From NCBI RefSeq assembly GCF_050589605.1, contig NZ_JBNGOO010000002.1: a stretch of 64,000 nt of DNA; one strand, 5' to 3'. The notes under the pieces were generated by a model, which saw only the letters and a list, made by a program, of their open reading frames with translations, did not search any database and was not told the origin of the DNA. Source of the DNA: Granulosicoccus sp947495035. GTDB taxonomy: Bacteria > Pseudomonadota > Gammaproteobacteria > Granulosicoccales > Granulosicoccaceae. This document shows, in pieces, positions 50,683-59,943 of the stretch. How positions within the stretch are numbered: position 1 is the stretch's first letter; every line of letters begins with the position of its first letter. The position numbers and the translations under genes were made by a program.

Positions 50683-50746
50683 TCCGGATCCGGGGCGGGA
50701 AGACACAGGGCGTGCCCTGTGTTTCCTCCAGCTCCGGATCCGGAGC
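50683..50746. terminator. Bidirectional hairpin cluster between convergent genes
   Basis: A central hairpin (ACACAGGG / CCCTGTGT around CGTG, 50703-50722, followed by TTT) is flanked by two copies of the self-complementary TCCGGATCCGG (50683-50693 and 50733-50743). The right copy is part of a 16-bp perfect palindrome (50731-50746). The flanking copies can also pair with each other. It separates the GNAT gene from the convergent secreted hydrolase. Confidence 0.55.
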
Positions 50747-50760
50747 ATGACAGTCAGCCT

Positions 50761-52122
50761 TTATTCGGCCGATTCTCCTGCCATCATCCATTCGAACATC
50801 AGGCCCTTGGCCGAACGTGCTTCGAAGCCTTTCCAGTACGTGTGCTCTTCGGCGAAGCTGCCATCATCGTTGGTGGCATACACACCGTCATTCGAATCCT
50901 CGATCAGCTCCAGATAGGCTTGCTTGTCGATATCACTCTTCAGATAGCGATCCAGCCAGGCAGTGGTGAAGTGCTGGGCGATGTTGTTCATCCTGACGGT
51001 ATCCCAGACGGCATCGGCGTAGTGCCCGAACGGGGCGAAGCCCAATTGCTGACTGAAGGCATAGCTCTCTGCAGGTGCCGGATAGGGCGCAGCGGCGTTG
51101 TGGTTGGCATGCTCGAAGGTCAGCAGCGCACGATCGATGTTGATGCTTTCCTTCCATATATCGCGTACACCACCCTCGTAGAGCGATACGTCATCTTCCG
51201 AACCGGCAACGAAGAGCATTGGTATCTGTACACCCTGGAGTGTTTCCGCGTCCCAGAAGCCGGTATTTCGTCCCCAGGGGGCAAACGCGATGGCTGTCTT
51301 GATTCGGGGGTCCGGCAGATTGTTGTGTGAGTCACTACCGCTCTGGTGGATGCCCAGTGTGCCGTGAGGTGGACTGAAGGGGAAGTCGACCGCTGCGGCC
51401 GTCACGCCGCCACCGGCAGTGATGACAGCACCGTATCCGCCCATCGAGTAGCCGATGACGGCTGTGTTGTCAGTATCGATGAGACCATGCAGGAAACTGG
51501 CAGGGTCGGCATTCAGCCGCGTCATTTCCTCGAGTACGAAGATCTGATCCAGCGATCGGTTGCGCAGCGTCGAGCCGAAGGCTGCCTGAGTGCGATAGGT
51601 GGAGTCGGTATGATCGATGGAGGCGACCACATAGCCTTTCGAGGCGATGTTCTCTGCCAGATGGGACAACAGGAAACGGTTACCCGGATATCCGTGAGAG
51701 ACGATCACCAGCGGGAATGGCTCGGAATTGATGACCGGGGCAGCCCAGAGAGTGGCCTGGCCGTGCAGGTCGACTTCGATGGTCGGATCTCGCAGGAAGG
51801 CTCTCAGTGTCTTGCTGCCGGTGGCTCCCGGATACGATGGGTACCACATCTGCACGACCAGCTCACGATCATGGGTTGGCAGAGGATCCGGCGCGTCTAC
51901 CGACGGGTCCAGTGCCAGTACGTTGACCTGATCGGGATTGGTCAGTGTCAGCGGGCGTGTGCCGACTTCATGGCTGCCATACGCTGCCAGTTCCGGAGCA
52001 TCAGGACGCTGCGTGTCTATCCGGTTTTCGGAATGCGCAGGCAGGGCTGCAAACATTGTCGCCATCAGTGTTGTCATCAGGGCAAGTGTGCCCATTGGAC
52101 GGGTGCGTCCCGTGAGTAGCAT
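50761..52122 (-). CDS. Secreted alpha/beta hydrolase (PAF-acetylhydrolase/dienelactone-hydrolase-like)
   Basis: 453 aa. A signal peptide (TLALMTTLMATMFAALPAHS) is followed by an alpha/beta hydrolase fold: PLVIVSHGYPGNRFLLSHLAE (oxyanion region), nucleophile elbow GYSMGGYGAVI (GxSxG), the acid near IPMLFVAGSEDDVSL, and a His in FEHANHNAAAPYP. It resembles bacterial esterases related to platelet-activating-factor acetylhydrolase. The ATG has GGAGAA 6 bp upstream; a longer frame to 52182 was rejected. Probably periplasmic or exported. It is divergent from the giant surface-protein gene. Confidence 0.82.
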   Translation of the reverse strand: MLLTGRTRPMGTLALMTTLMATMFAALPAHSENRIDTQRPDAPELAAYGSHEVGTRPLTLTNPDQVNVLALDPSVDAPDPLPTHDRELVVQMWYPSYPGATGSKTLRAFLRDPTIEVDLHGQATLWAAPVINSEPFPLVIVSHGYPGNRFLLSHLAENIASKGYVVASIDHTDSTYRTQAAFGSTLRNRSLDQIFVLEEMTRLNADPASFLHGLIDTDNTAVIGYSMGGYGAVITAGGGVTAAAVDFPFSPPHGTLGIHQSGSDSHNNLPDPRIKTAIAFAPWGRNTGFWDAETLQGVQIPMLFVAGSEDDVSLYEGGVRDIWKESINIDRALLTFEHANHNAAAPYPAPAESYAFSQQLGFAPFGHYADAVWDTVRMNNIAQHFTTAWLDRYLKSDIDKQAYLELIEDSNDGVYATNDDGSFAEEHTYWKGFEARSAKGLMFEWMMAGESAE

Positions 52123-52372
52123 GGTGAATTCTCCGTGGGTTGAATTCTCACTATTACACGCATTTTCCAATGACACAACCATGAATCAATTGTCTGTTCA
52201 TGCGTCTCTGGCGGGGCAATCCGGTCGGTCTGCGGGCAAGCAGGTTCACGACGACTTCTCAGTTTTGAAACAAGATACGTCTGTTCGAGCCTCGCTGGCA
52301 TGCCGGGGAAATGACTTGGAGCACATCCTGCAGTGGCGGACGGTGCACCCTCTCATGTCCCGAATGCAGGTG

Positions 52373-55300
52373 ATGTTCAAATCCTTTCGCACACAGTCGA
52401 ACCGGCCCAAGGCATCACCGACACTGATCGATCCACTCGAGCAGCGCTTGCTGTACTCCGCCGATCATCCATTGGGTCTGGCGGTTGCGCTGGACAATGG
52501 TGATGATCTTCAGGATGAGTTGCAGCAGGATCAACTGACGGCAGCGTCCCTGGCAAGCCTGTTGACAGCGCCATCAGAAGGCAGCACAGGCAGGATTGCC
52601 TTCGTCGATAGTGACGTTCCCGATGTTCTCGAGCTGACCGGTCGCTTGCAGGAACAGGGGATACAGGTGCATACCGTGGATGCAGACGAAGATGGCATAG
52701 CGCAGGCCGGCAGAGTGCTGGCGGGCTATTCCGATCTTGACTCGGTGATGATCTTCTCCCATGCGGCCAACGATGGTTTTTCCCTGGGATCGAGCACGAT
52801 AGACAGTGTATCGATCAATGCAGTGGAGGATCAATTGGCAGCCTGGGGACAGGCATTGTCCAATGAGGCGGATCTTCTGCTGTATGGCTGCTCATTGGCC
52901 GATGATGCCGACAGCCAGCAGTTTCTTGCCCGTATCGCCGAGCTGACGACCGCCGATGTTGCCGCCAGCGATGACACGACGGGGCATGTCGATCGCGGTG
53001 GCGACTGGGATCTGGAATGGAGCATCGGGGAGGTCGATACCAGAATTCTCGACGACGCCATGATGCAAGACTGGCAGGGTAGTCTGAACAGTATCGTGGT
53101 CACGACGGAGCTGGATGTCCTCGATGCCCCGGATCTTGACTCGCTGGCCGCTCTTGAGAGCAATCCGGGTGCGGACAATGCCATTTCCTTGCGTGAAGCG
53201 ATCATCGTCGCCAACAACGACGCCTCCGTATCGTTGATAGAACTGGCCGCCAACACCACGTACCAGTTGACCATCGGTGCCGGGGATGCCGCTGAAGATG
53301 GCGGGCACAAGGGGGATCTGGATCTCGATGGCAGTTTCACCATCTCGGGAGGCGGTACCGCGACCACGGTGATCGATCAACAGGTCGAGGGGCGGGTGGT
53401 CCATGTCCTGGGTGATGCCGATGTGACCCTCAGGGAGTTGACCCTGACAGGTGGCGATGAGTCGGGCGAAGGGGGTGGGCTGAGAGTCGACCAGAACGGC
53501 ACGGCACTGCTCGATTCCGTGACAATCAGAAACAACCATGCGGATGATGATGGGGGCGGGATTTCCAACATCGGCAGTCTGATCGTGGTTGATTCGACCA
53601 TCGCCTTCAATACGACGGGAGGTGATGGTGGCGGTATTCACAATGATGAGTCTGTGGATCTGGATCGAGTCACGATCAACGGTAATGTGGCGGATGCCAG
53701 GGGTGGGGGATTTCACCACAGGGGGCCGGGTAGCAATGCAAGTCTGGATTATGTGACGATTTCCGGAAACAGTGCTGAAGACGCCGGGGCGATCGATACC
53801 AACTGGGCCATGCAGATCGAGAACAGCACGATCGTCCAGAACACCGATGGGTATACCTCAGGCGGAATCTATATCACCGGTTCCGAAGTCATCTCGCTGA
53901 GAAACACGGTACTTGCCGATAACACGTCCACCAATGCCGATGTCGATGAATACCAGGTCGATGGCAACATTGTTTCTCTGGGATTCAATTTCATCGAAAA
54001 TCCTTCCGGGAATACGCTTCTGGACACGGATATCGTGGCAAGCGACCCCATGCTGGCCGCATTGGCAAGCGGTAGCGGCAAGGTGCAGACCCATGCCACG
54101 CTGGCCGGTAGCCTGTTGTTGAACAGGGGGGGCACCACAACTGCCGTGACGGCAGCAAACGGCAATGCTGTGGACCAGATACCGGATATCGGGGCATATG
54201 AGTCCTCCGAATCGGCAGGCCTGCTTTTCTGGACGGATGGATCGGACACGATATTCCGTTCGGATGTGGAAGGCAATCATGTACAGACGATTGTCAGCGG
54301 AATCGACGACGAATTGATCGACATGGAAGTGGATTTCGGCAGCGAGCGAGTTTACTGGCTGGAAAAGGATTCGGGGGATTTTCGCAGTGCCGCTCTGGAT
54401 GGCAGTGGTATCCAGACACATTTCAATACGGGTCTGAACATCTACGGATTTGCCCTGAATATCGCCGAGGGTGAGGTCTTCATGAGCGACCGTCAACCCA
54501 CCAATCACAGAATCGTCACCTTCGACCTGAGCGATGGCAGCTTCGAGACGGAGAATGATGCACTCGACAGGATAGAGTCATCGCCGACTGACGTCGAATT
54601 CGATCCAGTCAGCAATCGTCTCTATTGGCTGGAAGAACAGCTCACCATATTGATTACCTTCATCAACGAAACCGCCCTCGAGGTATACGATCGGGACACC
54701 AATGAACGCTTCACACTGGAGATCGATGCGGTTTCCGATATCAGCAAGGACAGTGCGCTGGTTCTGAATGCTGATGGTAGCCGTGTCTACTGGGTAGACT
54801 CCGAGTCGACCGCCAATGAAGGCATTCTGGCTGTTGCCGATACGGATACGACATCTCCGACCCCTCTGTCGGCAGTGTATGTAGCCGAGACTGTTGAAGG
54901 CATCACCTTCGATCCGATGAACGATCGTGTGCTGATAGCCACAGGATCGGGTGATGGCGGTCAGATCCTGTCCTTCGATGAGGAACTCGGGGATGTGCAG
55001 GTCATTCACAGTGGGCTCGGAACCGCGTCCTCACTGGCGTACATGAGTGTGCTCAGTCATGGACCGATTGAGGAATACAATACAGGAGTGGCGCTGCTGG
55101 AGGGGCAGAACCCTGTCATCGACAATACTGCGCTGTCGTACCAGGATAGTGACAGCAGTGCGGCGCAACTGATCTACACGGTGACGACACTTCCTGTCGA
55201 GGGCGATATCCTGGTCAATGGTACGATTGCCAACAGCTTCAGCCAACAGGATATTGATGATGGACTGGTTGTGTATGACAACAATGGTGAGCATACGGGG

Positions 55301-58300
55301 TTTCAGGACAGCTGGCAGGATCAGTTCGAATTCAGTGTCTCTGACGGCACGACTGTACTGTCCAACCAGACCTTTGTCTTCAGCATCGACAATATTGATG
55401 ATGAACCGGTCATCGATCTGGCGCCGGTACCGCAGATTGCTCGGTGGAGCACCCTGAATCTCGATAACACGCATTTCGGAATTGACGATCCGGATACTCC
55501 AGCTGACGAGATCACCATCAATGTCGTTCAGGAGAATGAAGGTAGCGTCATGTCGAACGGATCGAGTATTGACGAGTTTACTCTGGCTGAGCTGGAAGCC
55601 GGCCTGATCTATTTCACTCACGACGGTACTGACCCTTCCGTTTCTGCCGGTTTTCGGTTTACGCTCAATAGCGGTGCTCATGTTCAGGGGCCTGTCGAAT
55701 TCGAGATCGATATTCTCGTTCAGGATGATCCACCCGCACCGATCATCAATGGTGTCTCGGTACAGGAGGACGCGACTGTCCTCATCACCACGGCCGAACT
55801 GACGGCGAATGATTCTGATACCGATCCATCGAATATCCGTTACACCTTCAACATCGATCCGGCGGTGGGCGAGCTACGGGTCGATGGCAGTGTGAGCTCG
55901 AGCTTCACCGAGCAGGATCTGATTGACGAGCTGGTGATCTACAAGGACCAGGGCAATCATGTGGGTGTGGAGGACAACTGGACCGACAGCCTCACCTTCA
56001 CACTCGAAGATGAAACCACTCAATTGACCGGGCTGATCTTCGAGGTCGCGGTCAGCAATGTCGATGATGAGCCCGCACCGATCATCAATGGCGTCTCGGT
56101 ACAGGAGGACGCGACTGTCCTCATCACCACGGCCGAACTGACGGCGAATGATTCTGATACCGATCCATCGAATATCCGTTACACCTTCAACATCGATCCG
56201 GCGGTGGGCGAGCTACGGGTCGATGGCAGTGTGAGCTCGAGCTTCACCGAGCAGGATCTGATTGACGAGCTGGTGATCTACAAGGACCAGGGCAATCATG
56301 TGGGTGTGGAGGACAACTGGACCGACAGCCTCACCTTCACACTCGAAGATGAAACCACTCAATTGACCGGGCTGATCTTCGAGGTCGCGGTCAGCAATGT
56401 CGATGATGAGCCCGCTCCGATCATCAATGGTGTCTCGGTACAGGAGGACGCGACTGTCCCCATCACCACGGTCGAACTGACGGCGAATGACCCGGATACC
56501 GATCCATCGGATATTCGTTATACCTTCAACATCGATCCGGCGGTGGGCGAACTACGGGTTGATGGCAGTGTGAGTTCGAGCTTCACCGAGCAGGATCTGA
56601 TTGACGAGCTGGTGATCTACAAGGACCATGGCAATCATGTGGGTGTGGAGGACAACTGGATCGACAGCCTCACCTTCACACTCGAAGATGACACCACTCA
56701 ATTGACGGGGCTGATCTTCGAGGTCGCGGTCAGTAATGTCGATGATGAGCCCGCTCCGATCATCAATGGTGTCTCGGTACAGGAAGACGCGACTGTCCCC
56801 ATCACCACGGCCGAACTGACGGCGAATGACCCGGATACCGATCCATCGAATATTCGTTATACCTTCAACATCGATCCGGCGGTGGGCGAACTACGGGTCG
56901 ATGGCAGTGTCAGTTCGAGCTTCACCGAGCAGGATCTGATTGACGAGTTGGTGATCTACAAGGACAAGGGCCACCATGTGGGTGTGGAGGACAACTGGAC
57001 CGACAGCCTCACCTTCACACTCGAGGATGAAACCACTCAATTGACGGGGCTGATCTTCGAGGTCGCGGTCAGCAATGTCGATGATCCACCGGTCATTCAG
57101 CCAATGCCGGACGTGCAGATACAGGAAGGTGACTTGCTGACCTTGAAGGCCGAGCATTTCGGCGTGGAAGATGATGATACTGCCCATGGCGATATAGTCT
57201 ATATCGTCAGCGACCTGGAGTCGGGCACACTGATCGTCGATGAAGTTGTCGGCAATCGTTTCACTCACGCAGACTTGCTGGCAGACAAGGTAGTGTTCGA
57301 TCACGATGGAGCGGAGCCTTCGCAGGAAGCTGGTTTCAGCGTCACGGTGTCTGATGCTTCCACCGAACTGCCTGTCGAGCGCCTGCTGTTTTCGGTAACG
57401 CCGGTTGACGATGAAACGCCTGAAGCGGCGGATCATCAATTGTCGGGCGCTCGTGGAGAGGTTCTGAACGATCTCGATTCTGGTGCACAAAGCCTGTTGC
57501 AGGGCGCTGTTGATCTGGACGAGCCGGTGGGCGTTCTCATGGCCAGTCTGCAGCAGCTGCCATTGAATGGCACGGTGGTCGTCAATGCAGACGGCACCTT
57601 TGAATACCATCATGATGGCAGCGAAACATTCAGCGACAGCTTCACGTACACGATCGAGGATGCCGGTGGGAATGTTTCCCTGGCTGCGACAGTAACGATC
57701 AGTATCAGCGGCAACTCCTCTCCGGTACTCACCGGCAGCATCGATGACCAGGTTGCCGTGGAAGCGCAACCATTTCTGTTGACGCTGGATGCAGACCTTT
57801 TCAGTGATGTCGATGAAGACCAGCTTGTCCGGGAGATTACCCAGGCGGATGGTGCTGCCTTGCCGTCCTGGCTGACGTTTGACGAATCGATCGGGACATT
57901 GTCCGGTACCCCGTCGGATGCGGACACCGGATTGCTGGCATTGTCAGTCAAGGCGGTGGATTCCGAAGGGGCGAGTTCCCAAGCGGTGGAGTTCTCGATC
58001 ATGATCGAGAATGTCAATCAGGCACCGGTGCTGGATGCCGCTGCGCAGGTAGAGGTTGCGGAAAATCTTCCAGGTGCCAGGCTTGCGACGATATCATTCA
58101 CCGACACGGATGCCGACGATGTACTGACACCGTCGCTGAGTGATGACAGGTTCCTGATAGAGGGCGATCTGATCAGCCTGAAACCGGAAACAAGTCTGGA
58201 TCATGAGCAAGAGCCTGAACTGATCCTGACTGTTACTGTTTCTGACGGTGCAGGAGGTTCTGTCAGTCAGCAGATGGTCATCGTTGCACAGGACATGAAT

Positions 58301-59542
58301 GATCTGCCGGTGGTGCAGAGCGAACCACAGGCACTCAGCGTGGGACATGAGGTCTCGACAACGCTGCCTGCAGCAGACTGGTTCTTCGACCAGGACGGTG
58401 ATGCACTTGCCTATTCACTGGTGCAGCGTGATAGTGAGCAACTGCCACCCTGGATACTGTTCGATGCGGATGCCTTGTCCGTTTCGCTTGGCGATGTGCC
58501 TGAAGAAATCGATTCATTGCCGGTGAACCTGCTGGCAGATGATGGTCGTGGTGGCAGGGCGGAATTGCAATTGGTCCTGCAGATCGAACCGAAGGCAGAG
58601 CCTGCCAACCCGGTCGAGCCTGAACCCGAGCCCGAGCCCGAGCCTGAACCTGAACCTGAACCTGAGCCCGAGCCTGAACCTGAACCTGAACCTGAACCTG
58701 AACCTGAACCTGAACCTGAACCTGAACCTGAACCTGAACCTGAACCTGAACCTGAACCNNNNNNNNNNNNNNNNNNNNNNNNNNNNNNNNNNNNNNNNNN
58801 NNNNNNNNNNNNNNNNNNNNNNNNNNNNNNNNNNNNNNNNNNNNNNNNNNNNNAACCCGAACCCGAACCCGAACCCGAGCTTGAGCCCGAACGCAGTGTG
58901 GACACCAGTTCCCTGCTGGAAGGCCTGCCTTCGGAAGCCAACCTGTCCAGCAGCAACAACCTGGCTCAGATGGATATCAGTAATGACTCCCGGACTGTCG
59001 TTGATGACGAAAGCACGCTTTCCGAATCGGAGCAGATTCCGGAGGTCGAGGGTGTTGAAAGGCTGTCCGCTGCCGAGTTGTCGGAAAGAATCAGAACGAT
59101 CTCCGAGGCGCGCGTCATATCGGAACAGATCGGTGAGTCCTTCAAGGGCAAACGCCTTGAATCACAGAAGAACGACAGCTCGGACCTGTTCAGTCCTTCC
59201 GTCAACCTGGCCGAGCTGTTCGCCGTCGTCGACAAGAAGGATGTTCAGACGCTATCTCTGTTGGCCAGCAAGTTCGAGACCCAGCAAGAAGAGTTCGAAT
59301 CGCAGAACAGACTGAGCAAGGCCCTTGTCGGATCGTCCATCACGATCACCTCCGGTTTCTCGGTGGGCTATCTGATCTATCTGATTCGGGGCGGTGCCAT
59401 TGTCAGCAGCATGCTGAGTTCGCTCCCGGCATGGAGATTTGTCGACCCTCTGCCTATCCTCGGTTCCATGGGAGCTGACGGAGAAGGGGACAGCGAAACG
59501 CTGGAATCCATTGTCAGCAAGGGCGAAGGTGGTAAACGCTGA
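52373..59542 (+). CDS. Giant LEPR-like/DUF4347 repeat surface protein (contains an assembly gap)
   Basis: About 2389 aa. In order: a LEPR-like motif LEQRLLYSAD (residues 22-31, Gln where Arg is usual); DUF4347 (about 75-238); a parallel beta-helix with ISLREAIIVANN (about 270-610); a YWTD-like propeller (about 616-895); CSPG/cadherin-3-like repeats, including four 113-aa tandem copies (1121-1572); several cadherin/He-PIG-like domains; a Pro-Glu repeat broken by Ns; and a C-terminal hydrophobic segment (SSITITSGFSVGYLIYLIRG). It is probably an exported surface adhesin-like protein. The start is uncertain: ATGs at 52181, 52355 and 52364 are also in frame; this one places the LEPR-like motif close to the N-terminus as usual and leaves room for a promoter. 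Confidence 0.85.
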   Translation: MFKSFRTQSNRPKASPTLIDPLEQRLLYSADHPLGLAVALDNGDDLQDELQQDQLTAASLASLLTAPSEGSTGRIAFVDSDVPDVLELTGRLQEQGIQVHTVDADEDGIAQAGRVLAGYSDLDSVMIFSHAANDGFSLGSSTIDSVSINAVEDQLAAWGQALSNEADLLLYGCSLADDADSQQFLARIAELTTADVAASDDTTGHVDRGGDWDLEWSIGEVDTRILDDAMMQDWQGSLNSIVVTTELDVLDAPDLDSLAALESNPGADNAISLREAIIVANNDASVSLIELAANTTYQLTIGAGDAAEDGGHKGDLDLDGSFTISGGGTATTVIDQQVEGRVVHVLGDADVTLRELTLTGGDESGEGGGLRVDQNGTALLDSVTIRNNHADDDGGGISNIGSLIVVDSTIAFNTTGGDGGGIHNDESVDLDRVTINGNVADARGGGFHHRGPGSNASLDYVTISGNSAEDAGAIDTNWAMQIENSTIVQNTDGYTSGGIYITGSEVISLRNTVLADNTSTNADVDEYQVDGNIVSLGFNFIENPSGNTLLDTDIVASDPMLAALASGSGKVQTHATLAGSLLLNRGGTTTAVTAANGNAVDQIPDIGAYESSESAGLLFWTDGSDTIFRSDVEGNHVQTIVSGIDDELIDMEVDFGSERVYWLEKDSGDFRSAALDGSGIQTHFNTGLNIYGFALNIAEGEVFMSDRQPTNHRIVTFDLSDGSFETENDALDRIESSPTDVEFDPVSNRLYWLEEQLTILITFINETALEVYDRDTNERFTLEIDAVSDISKDSALVLNADGSRVYWVDSESTANEGILAVADTDTTSPTPLSAVYVAETVEGITFDPMNDRVLIATGSGDGGQILSFDEELGDVQVIHSGLGTASSLAYMSVLSHGPIEEYNTGVALLEGQNPVIDNTALSYQDSDSSAAQLIYTVTTLPVEGDILVNGTIANSFSQQDIDDGLVVYDNNGEHTGFQDSWQDQFEFSVSDGTTVLSNQTFVFSIDNIDDEPVIDLAPVPQIARWSTLNLDNTHFGIDDPDTPADEITINVVQENEGSVMSNGSSIDEFTLAELEAGLIYFTHDGTDPSVSAGFRFTLNSGAHVQGPVEFEIDILVQDDPPAPIINGVSVQEDATVLITTAELTANDSDTDPSNIRYTFNIDPAVGELRVDGSVSSSFTEQDLIDELVIYKDQGNHVGVEDNWTDSLTFTLEDETTQLTGLIFEVAVSNVDDEPAPIINGVSVQEDATVLITTAELTANDSDTDPSNIRYTFNIDPAVGELRVDGSVSSSFTEQDLIDELVIYKDQGNHVGVEDNWTDSLTFTLEDETTQLTGLIFEVAVSNVDDEPAPIINGVSVQEDATVPITTVELTANDPDTDPSDIRYTFNIDPAVGELRVDGSVSSSFTEQDLIDELVIYKDHGNHVGVEDNWIDSLTFTLEDDTTQLTGLIFEVAVSNVDDEPAPIINGVSVQEDATVPITTAELTANDPDTDPSNIRYTFNIDPAVGELRVDGSVSSSFTEQDLIDELVIYKDKGHHVGVEDNWTDSLTFTLEDETTQLTGLIFEVAVSNVDDPPVIQPMPDVQIQEGDLLTLKAEHFGVEDDDTAHGDIVYIVSDLESGTLIVDEVVGNRFTHADLLADKVVFDHDGAEPSQEAGFSVTVSDASTELPVERLLFSVTPVDDETPEAADHQLSGARGEVLNDLDSGAQSLLQGAVDLDEPVGVLMASLQQLPLNGTVVVNADGTFEYHHDGSETFSDSFTYTIEDAGGNVSLAATVTISISGNSSPVLTGSIDDQVAVEAQPFLLTLDADLFSDVDEDQLVREITQADGAALPSWLTFDESIGTLSGTPSDADTGLLALSVKAVDSEGASSQAVEFSIMIENVNQAPVLDAAAQVEVAENLPGARLATISFTDTDADDVLTPSLSDDRFLIEGDLISLKPETSLDHEQEPELILTVTVSDGAGGSVSQQMVIVAQDMNDLPVVQSEPQALSVGHEVSTTLPAADWFFDQDGDALAYSLVQRDSEQLPPWILFDADALSVSLGDVPEEIDSLPVNLLADDGRGGRAELQLVLQIEPKAEPANPVEPEPEPEPEPEPEPEPEPEPEPEPEPEPEPEPEPEPEPEPEPEPEPEXXXXXXXXXXXXXXXXXXXXXXXXXXXXXXXXXPEPEPEPELEPERSVDTSSLLEGLPSEANLSSSNNLAQMDISNDSRTVVDDESTLSESEQIPEVEGVERLSAAELSERIRTISEARVISEQIGESFKGKRLESQKNDSSDLFSPSVNLAELFAVVDKKDVQTLSLLASKFETQQEEFESQNRLSKALVGSSITITSGFSVGYLIYLIRGGAIVSSMLSSLPAWRFVDPLPILGSMGADGEGDSETLESIVSKGEGGKR
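55733..57088 (+). repeat. Four tandem 339-bp repeats (113 aa each)
   Basis: Copies begin at 55733, 56072, 56411 and 56750. Each encodes a CSPG/cadherin-3-like unit that begins PAPIINGVSVQEDATV and ends VAVSNVDD. By eye, copies 1 and 2 differ at a single base (GGT/GGC). Copies 3 and 4 carry more substitutions, for example NDSDT to NDPDT, and KDQGNH to KDHGNH or KDKGHH. The array is a length-variable segment of the giant protein. Confidence 0.95.
58619..58886 (+). repeat. Pro-Glu dipeptide repeat (hexanucleotide array) with internal gap
   Basis: Alternating Pro-Glu codons: the left flank is mostly CCTGAA, the right flank CCCGAA. It forms an extended, negatively charged stalk before the C-terminal membrane segment of the giant protein. 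The true length is unknown because of the run of N inside. Confidence 0.9.
58759..58853. other. Assembly gap of 95 N
   Basis: The gap lies inside the Pro-Glu repeat. 95 N keeps the reading frame open (CCN ... NAA). However, a Pro at 58757 and a Pro at 58856 are 33 codons apart, an odd number, which strict Pro-Glu alternation does not allow. The gap length is therefore probably an estimate, or the repeat is interrupted inside it. Confidence 0.95.
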
Positions 59543-59597
59543 GCGTGTAGACTCTGGCATGAGGCAATAGCGAATCAGGGCGAGAGGTTTTTCGGGC

Positions 59598-59891
59598 ATG
59601 ACTGTTACTGGTGACTATCAGGCGCTGGCTTGCGGCTTGTACGATTACATCGAACTGGCCTGCCTGCATCACTCTCATGTGAGAGTGTCACTCGACAGGG
59701 CTGTCGACGCCAGTACGCCAGCTTCGCTCGAACTCATCGGCTACGCCCGCTCCACGAGAACGGTGAAAGGGGAAGGCGAGTTTCTGCTGCTCGACCTGGG
59801 TGATGAAACCGTGTCCATCAGGCTGGATCACATCACGACACTGGAGGCGCTGGACGAGCAGGCAGGCTTTGGTACCGTGAGGTTTCGTTGA
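59598..59891 (+). CDS. rof: Rho-binding antiterminator (Rof/YaeO-like)
   Basis: 97 aa (E. coli Rof 84). The N-terminal DYQALACGLYDYIELACLHH matches the Rof pattern (INCDDYDNLELACQHH), and the C-terminal EFLLLDLGDETVSIRLDHIT matches its LRLDKIT end. Rof binds Rho and inhibits Rho-dependent termination. GAGAGG lies about 10 bp before the ATG. It stands alone between the giant gene and the aldo-keto reductase. Confidence 0.82.
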   Translation: MTVTGDYQALACGLYDYIELACLHHSHVRVSLDRAVDASTPASLELIGYARSTRTVKGEGEFLLLDLGDETVSIRLDHITTLEALDEQAGFGTVRFR

Positions 59892-59943
59892 AGGCCGCAC
59901 TTGATATACTCCACGGCCATGCAGGGAAAACTCGAGGTGCACG

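Noticed and set aside
51938..52372. N-terminal extension of the giant-protein frame
   Set aside because: Upstream of 52181 it runs antisense into the hydrolase gene; from 52181 to 52372 it lacks a ribosome site and would place the LEPR-like motif unusually far from the N-terminus. ATG 52181 remains an alternative.
55733..57088. Regular repeats that might suggest a CRISPR array
   Set aside because: The period is 339 bp, units are coding and in frame, and there are no short repeats with unique spacers.
58411..58959. Gly-Ser repeat frame on the minus strand
   Set aside because: It is the reverse reading of the Pro-Glu hexanucleotide repeat across the N gap, not a gene.
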